Origin: Pythium myriotylum
Taxonomy: Eukaryota; Oomycota; Peronosporomycetes; Pythiales; Pythiaceae
Length of the DNA: 64,000 bases
Assembly: GCA_023091665.1 (NCBI GenBank)
Contig: JALJCQ010000006.1
Location: 1 to 64,000 of the forward strand
Reading direction: 5' to 3'
Shown: positions 51,789-60,000 of the stretch, in pieces
Position numbering within the stretch: the stretch's first letter is position 1
Layout: every line of letters starts with the position of its first letter
Position numbers and translations under genes: made by a program
The notes under the pieces: generated by a model
Told to the model about the DNA's origin: nothing
What the model saw: the letters and a program-made list of their open reading frames with translations, nothing else
Databases searched by the model: none

Positions 51789-53273
51789 TCATTGCACTCT
51801 ACGAGTAGACTCTACCGCTCGTGCGTACGCAGCCTCTTCTTTCGCAATTGAATCAAGCAAAATGCTGCGAAAAATAAGCTCGTTGCTGTGCGACTTCGTG
51901 ATCGCAATGTTCTCGTAACGCCGGAACTTCTCGTCCTTGTTTACACGAAGGCAACGATACGTGCGGGTACTGAAAGATCGATAGACCGATCGCTCAACGC
52001 CGTCTTCACAAACCTCGCGTCTTATCAAACACCTGTTGAAACACAACGAGGTCTCAGTGACCATGACACGATAAAAGACAGACGAAGGACATACGCGCCA
52101 ACAGCCTGACGGGAGATATCGGTGGCACTCATCATCGGATGCAACTCGTCGTCGTCCACATAGTCCCAGAGAACAACCGCACAATCTTCGGTCTGCTTGT
52201 ACAGCGTCACAATCCGCGACTCCACCTGCAGCTCATCGGAACTGTGTAGACTCTTGTGATGGACACCCATGACACGATACAAAAGATTCGATGCCGATGC
52301 AGTCGCCTCCGGATCCACGATCACACGCTTGAGGTTCGTGCACTGATACGACGTGCACTTGACCACAATGTCCCGCACGGCCACACACGCGCCTCGCAGC
52401 ACCGCGCCAACGTCGCCCGTCTCCACAGCGTACACACTCGTCGTCGTCACAGCGAACCCTCCGCTGTCAGTCGTCACCTCCGTCTTGATGAACGGAGTCG
52501 CAACCGACGTCGCGAGCGTGTTGATCGCGTCCTCACAAGTCAACGCCTCCGTCTCTCGACAGAGAATTTCCATCGCGTTCTGCATGCGACGCTCCTCGCC
52601 CAGTGATGCATACTCGCTCCAACGAGTCGATCGATCACGCGGCAACCGCGTGTAGTTGTGGAGCTGGAGACAGAGGTCGACGCTCGTCATGCCGGCCATG
52701 GGCGCCGAGAACACCGACCGCAGCCCGCGAAGGAACTGCGTCTGCGCGTACACAGCCTCGCGCAGCCGCTGCCGCTCGTCCTCGGCGCGCCGCCGCTTGT
52801 ACCGCTCGGTCAGCGCCACCTCGACACTGCCGCTCAGTGCGTGCGCGCGCAGCCGGTTCACTTCGGCCGAGAGCTTCTCGGCTTCCTCACGGAGCCCATC
52901 CAGTGTGCGCTGTGTAAACCATTAACAAACCACCACGGTCTCACTTAGTTGAGGGAGCATCAATTAATTAACTGAGACCGTCGCATCGGATCGCGACGCG
53001 CACCTTGATGGGACACACGTAGTTTGCTCCTGCTCGCCTCTTGCTTGTCTTCTTCTGCGGCTCCGATGATATCAATAGTGGCGCCGGCGGCGGCGGCGAC
53101 GCCACGCTGCGGTCGCTTTGCGAGTCCGACGTGGCGTCGTCCACGCCGCTGAGACGCACGACGGGCGACGCGTCGCTCGTGACGGCGACCAGCGCTGCCG
53201 TGGGCGCCGGCTCGTCCAGCAGCGAGAGCAAATCGGCCAGCAGCGCGTCCTCGCCCGCCAAGAGCTCCAGCAT
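51789..53273 (-). CDS. SL17: bZIP-like/START-like family protein
   Basis: Exons in transcription order are 53273-53004, 52909-52095 and 52032-51789, joining in phase to give 442 residues. The start reads MLELLAGEDALLADLL, differing from SL16 only in the first few codons. The central part is identical to SL16 through inverted repeat 2, including intron 1. The last exon begins CLIRREVCEDGVERSVYRS and is clearly homologous but divergent (KFRRYENIAITKSHSNELIFRS against the corresponding part of SL16). It is convergent with SL16. SL18 ends 333 bp beyond its start, on the same strand. Confidence 0.87.
52113..53257 (-). repeat. Inverted repeat 2, right arm
   Basis: This is the exact inverted copy of 49691-50835 and lies within SL17. 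Homology beyond both ends continues at lower identity, so the sharp ends are more likely borders of a gene-conversion tract than of a duplication. Confidence 0.95.
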
Positions 53274-53605
53274 TTGAGTGACAAATCTCGTCGGAATCGT
53301 TCAAATAGAGAGCTGGTGTACGATTTTTAAAACAGTAGGTTGCTGTTGTTGGATTGGTGAAGCGAGGTGGGTCAAAAGCCCCAGGACATTTGCGACGCTC
53401 GTTCGAGCGCAAGCGAATACGCTACGTACTGGGGCTCGGTGAGTACTGACTCCTGTTGCTCCCACCGAAGATCGGTAATTTGTGCGGTTCCCGCAGACCA
53501 ACAAGGAATATTCATTTGGACAGACTCAGAGCGAGCGACATCCTCATGCCCTTTCGTGCCTGCCGTTCACAGTCGATGGTCTACGCAAAACCTACTTTAG
53601 CCAGC
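53274..53605. other. Intergenic region between SL17 and SL18
   Basis: The 332 bp hold the SL17 promoter and the SL18 3' flank, both genes being on the minus strand. No further feature is visible. Confidence 0.5.
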
Positions 53606-54890
53606 TTATGCTTGTCGAAGAAGCGCCGAATCGAGGAATTGCTGAATGTCGTTGACCATATACTCGCGCACTTTGATGACAAAGCTGTCGAGCGTCGAAG
53701 TTTGTTCTCTTGTCATCGGCTTGGATTCTTCCAATGGGCACAAGACCCAGTGCATGAGCACCTCATCCACGACGCCAGCGACTTCGCGCGTTGACGTATG
53801 GGGCTGAAAAACTATGGTTTCGAGAGCGTTGAACCCCACGGCGTCAAACGGAGAAGGCGTTGACGCGTCAGGCCAGACTGAACCCACCGAGATTACGGTG
53901 TCGCGTTTCGCGTCGATGGTCCGCGTTCGCACACTTAGTCCGTGATACAGAGCGAGACCGTGCTCGGTAGGGAAGCTAAAGTTAAACCCCACGATCAGAG
54001 AGTTGATACCTCGCTCGACGTGCTGGAAAAGAAGGAGTGTTAGAGAGATCTCTTCAACTGGCAAGGACCTGGCTGGTTGTACTGTACCTCCACGTTGCAG
54101 TGTCTCAGCGATACTCCATTGTACTGCGCGAGATACTCCCACAAAGCTTGCGCGACCCGACCATTACTGCAGGGAACCAAGCGACCAGCGCAGTTTCTCG
54201 TCAGCACTGGACCAGCTTGCGTGAAGCTTTCGGTTTCGCAAAACTCGTCACGACGGAGCCGGCTAGAGAGTGTTGCCGACGTAGCCTCCACTGAACTCTG
54301 AGCTGCTGCGACGGTCGCCAGCAGCGCGCGTCGCTTCTGCGCGAATACTTGAGCGTGGACCGACATCACCACCGACGGAACCGTCTCCTCTGGCACCTGC
54401 CAGACCCCCACGAATCAGTTCCAAAACTGAGCAAATGGATCACTCGATCAGTCCGACGCACTCGCAGTCGGTCGACGAGCCGCCGCATCCGCGCGAGCAG
54501 CGTCGACTGGCGCTTCATCTGGTCGCGTAGACTCTCGTTCTCGTGCTGCGCCTGACGCAGGAGCTGGAGCTGGCGCGTCGCCACGCCCTTCCACATACTC
54601 AACGCACGACCGCCAGAACCACGTTGGGGGCTATCAGCAGCTTCTCGGCGGCTCCGAAGTGAGAGCAGAGCCTCCAGATCGCTCACAGCTCGCCGCAGCG
54701 AGAGAATCTCGTCTCGCGCCGTTCGACCTGGCCTTTTCTTGTGCTTTTTCTTGCTGGGCGCCTTGGCTGGATCTGCGCCTTGCAAATCGACTGCAATGGC
54801 CTCAAAAGCGAGCTCCGTCGCTGGCCACCAGACCGCGTCGTCGGCGATCAGCGTCAGCAAGGCGTCCGTCTCCATCGAGGTGGTCTCCAT
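53606..54890 (-). CDS. SL18: divergent bZIP-like/START-like protein
   Basis: Exons in transcription order are 54890-54462, 54396-54088 and 54022-53606, joining in phase to give 384 residues; the start at 54890 has a CCATGG context. The N-terminus has METDALLTLIADDAVWW, a strongly basic stretch (PSKKKHKKRPGRTARDE) and a coiled coil (ILSLRRAVSDLEALL, LLRQAQHENESLRDQMKRQ). The order basic region then zipper is closer to a true bZIP than in SL1-SL17. The downstream part (VMSVHAQVFAQKRR, HVERGINSLIVGFNFSFP, ALETIVFQP) resembles a START-like domain but lacks the LPRD, WDFVDDDEL and CLIRRE motifs. It is probably an ancestral-type member bordering the expanded array. Intron positions differ from the others. 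Confidence 0.8.
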
Positions 54891-55450
54891 GGCGACAGAC
54901 GTTCAGCAGCGGAGACCGAGGTTACGCATAGCGTAACCCGAGCCACGAGTCTATTTATGTAAATAAGAGGCACCTCTAGTCATTTGAGAAAGCGGCGGAG
55001 GATGCTTCTGCGACTAGCGAAACTCCTGATGAACCTTCGGGTCCCAAGTGATCTTGGAATGGCCTGCGCGACTCCACCAGAGGGCTTGCTTCTCTCGTGG
55101 AAAGGCCACGAGCCCACGTACTCAGTCTGCTGCTTAGGAGCTATCGTGGAAGCACACTGGGTACTAATTGGGTGGTGTAGGTTCTTCCCTCGTCGAAGAT
55201 ATGCGACTGGACTGCTCGCGCGCATGCCCATCGCCAAGTTTGCAAACATGTCTGCCCTGCGGTTCGTGGCTCGTCGGTGGTGTCACCAACTGGGTATTTC
55301 GAGAGAATCCGCGAGTCATCCTGGGCGAGTATACAAGTCTCTGAGCGGACCTTTCTAAGAATGACGTCAATCACATTGTCGGTTTGAGGTCGGTATCGAA
55401 CTTGCGGATCGTTGCTTCTCTCAGTCTCGAACTTTCTGGTGAGAAGAAAC
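54891..55450. other. Divergent intergenic region between SL18 and the Crinkler gene
   Basis: About 560 bp between divergent starts. Frames at 54984-55358 and on the opposite strand are unsupported by start context or domain. It must contain both promoters. Confidence 0.5.
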
Positions 55451-56786
55451 ATGGCCGAGGTGGAGCTCACGTGCGCAGTGTATGGCAAAGGCACTGTGTT
55501 TTCCGTGAAGGTCAATCGCGACGCGAAAGTCGAGGCGCTGCAGAAGGCCATCGTGTATGAGAAGGAAGGCGTCAATCCTCGGTTTTATGTTAATCCCGCT
55601 ACTGTGACGCTGTACTTGGCGAAGAAGAACGGCGCGTGGTTGAAGGACGACGACAGTGTGGATGGCTTTTTGTTGGGAAAGATCGACACCTCGTATCAGA
55701 AGATGCGACCATTGTGGAAGCTGAGCAAGACGGAGTACTTCGGGGATTTTCAGCCAGCGCGCAAAGAGATTCACGTCTTGGTGGAACTACCAGAAACTAC
55801 CAACGACACAGTGGCTACAGGACGTGATGAAAGGAAAATCGTTCTTGAACAACTTGGAGGTGTCAAGTCACAGCTGAACGAAGCGCTTGGCGGTCAGGTC
55901 ACAGCTGAATATGGTGTTGGAGAACCAACAGAAGAGGGGTCGTGAGTGTGTCGCAATGTCGCAGATGAGTAGTGCGAAGCGCCAAAAGTTGTTGGGCACG
56001 TTGAAACTACCGGTGGAAGTACTCGATCTCCAGGAACCGAAGGTAAAGCGAAACGACAAAATCCCGGTCTTTGATTGGGACCCGAATCTGGACGAAGGCA
56101 AACAAGTCGTGGGAGACAAAGGATACAAGAAGTATTTGGATGATCATTTCAGCCGTTTGCTTACTGTGCACGGCCTTTGTTTCCAGTATGTGGAAGGCAG
56201 GAAGGATATGTTGGATGTTGTGGATGAACGGCTTCCATTCGATCTGACTGGGGGTGCGGATGTGCTGGTGCTGAAGGATATTGGAGAGTTTACTGCAGGA
56301 AACGTGCATCATCTCAACGGATTGCGCTTGGTGATCGAACTGACCAAAGACATCGGAAAGGGCTTGAACGAGAAAGAAGCGCAGTCGATTGCTGAGCTGA
56401 TTGCTGCCAATTTGAGAGCTCCAGACGAGTCCGCTGTGGCTCTGCTGACCGATTTGCGGTATAAGTGGATCTTCATGTGGTTGAGTGAGGACCGCAAAAT
56501 TACCAAGGTCACGGTGAAAGAGACGACGAACGCGGCTGCTTTTATAAACGCTATTGTATCCAGTGATGACTTGAGCGTTTGCATTCCATTTCCAGGTGCT
56601 CCGAGCCTTCTGAGAAGAGGAAATATTGATGAGATGATTCCCTCCGAAGAAGCAGACGTCCTCGAGGAATTGGTGGGAAGATATCGAGCGATCAGCAGCG
56701 AGTTAGGCCCAGATATGAGTATGGCCCGCGAGATTGGATGGCAAGTGGTCAAGCAGATGCCTGCGTATGCTAGCATGTTCAAATGA
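55451..56786 (+). pseudogene. Crinkler (CRN)-type effector gene, reading frame broken
   Basis: The first frame (55451-55945, 164 codons, ATG 55451) is a Crinkler N-terminal domain of ubiquitin-like type. It has the translocation-associated LYLAK motif at residues 54-58 and HVLVELP at 108-114 marking the domain end. A second frame, open from about 55887 to 56786, encodes a C-terminal domain of about 280 residues with GADVLVL and LVIELTKD segments that weakly recall PD-(D/E)XK nuclease-like Crinkler domains. The two are in different frames. The shift coincides with a direct repeat of about 17 bp (55862-55878 and 55893-55909, offset 31 bp), so a 31-bp tandem duplication may have broken the gene. 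A 23-bp GT-AG interval there is too short for a normal intron. Crinklers act inside plant host cells. This copy is probably inactive unless spliced unusually. Confidence 0.7.
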
Positions 56787-57023
56787 TCTCGCTTTCGAGA
56801 ACCACCCCGAATAAAATATCCGTAATTCCTATCCCTGCAGGCCATGAGGGCTACTCCTTCATAGCCTGCTTCTCTCTGGACATGGCCATGAGCTCACGGG
56901 TTCAATCTTCTGCTAAGGAGTCACAGCGAAAGCATCCAGGGTATATCGTGTAATTGGGTTTCTAGCTCCTATCGAATTGAGGTCTAGGGGTTAAAAAGCA
57001 TGGATAGGAACCGTGTGGGCTAG

Positions 57024-60000
57024 CTAGCCCAAGATCGGCATGGACGAGCCTGAGCGGCGCACGGGCACGGGCGTCGTTGGGATAAGTTCGTCGACGCCCT
57101 GCTTGCTCGCGAAGGCATTGAAGATCTGCTCGAGCGTCGTCTGCGAGACACTGTATTCGCGCACGCCCAGCTGCGCTTTGCTCGATTCGATGGCGGCAAA
57201 CACGTTCGAGAGTCTGAGCCGCTGTACTGCCAGGGCGTCGTCCTCGTCCGCGCGGATCTTGAACCAGCACGAGTCGTTACGGTGCTCCAACAGCTCGACG
57301 TTGTGGCCGAAGTTCTTCTTGAGGAATGCCGTCAGCGCCTCGTACCGCTGTTCACCGAGCCACCAGGTCGCAAGCGTCGATGCGAGCACGTACTCGTCGC
57401 GATCTAGAGCGTGGACGACCGCGTAGCCCGTCGGGTGTGTGTTGACGAGCTTGGCCTCCCACACCGGCTTGCCGAGGCGCGTGAATGCGTCGCGGATCTC
57501 GCTGCGAGCGATCCTCGTGTCGAGCGAAGCGAAGTGGCGCAGAGCAAGCTCGGAGACGTCAGCCGCTGCAGGCGCAAGGAGCTTGGCGTCGAGCATGAGG
57601 CCGTCGCCGAAGCGGCTCTTCAGGTGTTGGATGCTTCCGAGACACTGGAGGCCACCGCCGACCATGATGCCGACACGCGTACAGAGAGCCTCACACTCCT
57701 CCATGCTGTGCGTTGTGAGCACGACAGTCGACTGCTTGTTGTACGTTGAGATCTCGGAGATGGCATCCCACATGAAGCGGCGCGAGACGGGATCCATGCC
57801 CGTCGACGGCTCGTCGAGGAAGAGTATCGACGGTGACCCGATCATTGCGATCGCCACAGAGAGCTTGCGCTTGTTACCGCCGCTGAGACTGCCCGCGAGC
57901 TTGTTCTCGAAGTCGAGTAGATTGAGCTGCGTCATCTTCTCCTTCACGACAGCGTCCAACTCGCCCGCACTTACGCCCTTGATCTGCGCAAAGAGTTCGA
58001 GGTGTTCGCGAACCGAGAGCAAGTCGATGAGTGCGTCGAATTGTGGGCAGTAGCCGATCTCTCGTCGCACGTCGAGCTGCTGCGAGAGGATGTCAAAGCC
58101 TGCGAGCGTCGCACTACCCGACGTTGGCACGATGTCGCCCGTGAGCATCTTCATAGTCGTGGTCTTGCCGGCACCGTTAATGCCCAGGAAACCAAAGCAC
58201 TCGCCGCGAGGCAGACCGAACGAGAGGTTCTTCACCGCAACCTTGCCGCCCTTGGGGTAAACCTTGCGCAAGCCCTTGAGCACGATCATATCTCCGTCCG
58301 CCCGGCCCAAGTTGACACGCTCAGCCTCAGCGGCTACGTCCTCGTCCAGAAGCTCACGCTCGACGGTGGTGTGCGGATCTTTGGACACGAGCGCCTTGAC
58401 CTTGGGGAACGTGAGCGCAAAGTCCATACCAACGGCGAGCGTGAAGAAGATAGCAGCATCGATGATGAGGAAGATCATCTCGTAGCCGGCGTTGTCGAGT
58501 GCGAAAGGTTCTGTCGGACGCGTACTCTTGAGCTGCTTGCTACCGCCGTTGATCTGCGAGAGCACAGCAAGATCCACGAGTCCGTCCGCAAGGCTGTAGA
58601 TCGGCGAGAAGCGGTAGATCCACTTGAGCGACTGGTTGGTATTGTACGTTGAGTCGATCGAATCAAGAATGTACGAGAGGATGAGCAGCACGAGACCGAG
58701 CACAAAGTTGATGAGCACCATCTTGGTCTGCGCGGCAGGTCCGTCACGGAAGGCGAACGACCATGCGTACGCGTACGGTACGACGGCTACGCCGAAGAGC
58801 ACGAAGAGCACGACCACGGCCGTGAAAGTGTCACTCGCGCAGTTTACGCACTTGCTCGAACCCGTGAGCGCCGAGAGATCGTACGCCTGGATGAGTGCGA
58901 GCGAGAAGCCAGCAGGGATAAGATAGACGAGGTAGTCCCAGGCGAAGTTGGCCAGCCAGAAGGCCTGCAGACTCACACCCGAGACGAGCTGCTGGTGCTT
59001 GGCGTTGTGGTCTGGGTGGCGCTCATTGACGAGGAAGACGACGATGGAGGCGGGGTAATAACCCATGGCGATGGCGATGAAGATACAGGCACTGAGCGAG
59101 AGGAAGCCAGACATGAGCGCTGTGGTCGATGCGGTCTGCGGCAACGGGTGGTTGGTTAGCTTGAGCGAGAGTGAGCCCACATCCATGGACGGCGAGGCTT
59201 GCTTCGCAAAGACGCGATAGATGGACTGGTCCATGAGCCCCTTGAATATCGCCGCGCCGTGCGTGACCGTAGTGTTCACGAGCACGTTGTAGCTCAGCAC
59301 GCTCGTATTGGAGTCGCTGTGGGCCAAGAATGCCGCGAACTGGGCCTCGACGCTCTCATTGTAGCCGCGTGTGTACACAGCCTCGCTGAGTCGGAGCAGG
59401 TAGCCTGTCGCGTCGTTCGGGTCGACCGTCGGACTCGTGTAGTGAACGCCGAAGACAGTCGGGTCAGCCTGAGCGTACGGCGGGTTGCCAATCACAGAAT
59501 CGTCAAGCTTGACTGGGGTCGCGCCTGTGAAGACGCTGGACGAGTCGAGAACACTGGAGCACCAGTCGCCACTACTGGTCTGGCAGTAGCTGGGCAAGAT
59601 GATCTGGTCGTTCGGTGTCTTGGCTAGCAGCCCGTCGGTTGAGAGGACAATCTTAGGATCCTGCTTAGTCAATTCGCCGGCTTCCAACAGCGAGAGGCCA
59701 ATGATAAGCCAGCTCACGGGCAGCAACAGACTCACCATCACGTACTTGCGATCACGCTTGGCGACCCGGAAGCGCTTCTGGAAGATAGCACGGAACTGCG
59801 CGAAGAAGAGGTCCCGCAGCTCGACGCGCGCTGACGGGGCCTTGGGCGTGGACGGCATTTCCTCATGGAGCTTGACCTTGTTCTGCAACGTGTGCTGCTG
59901 GTTGTGCTCGTCGTCGGCCGCTTCCGCGACCTTGATGAAGACCTCCTCGAGCGTCGTGACTGAGATACCGTACGATAGCAACTGCAGCGCGTCGAGCTTC

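Noticed and set aside
55923..55965. A very short GT-AG intron (about 23 bp) joining the two Crinkler frames
   Set aside because: Other introns in the window are about 50-95 bp, so 23 bp is implausibly short. The nearby 31-bp-offset direct repeat explains the frame change better.
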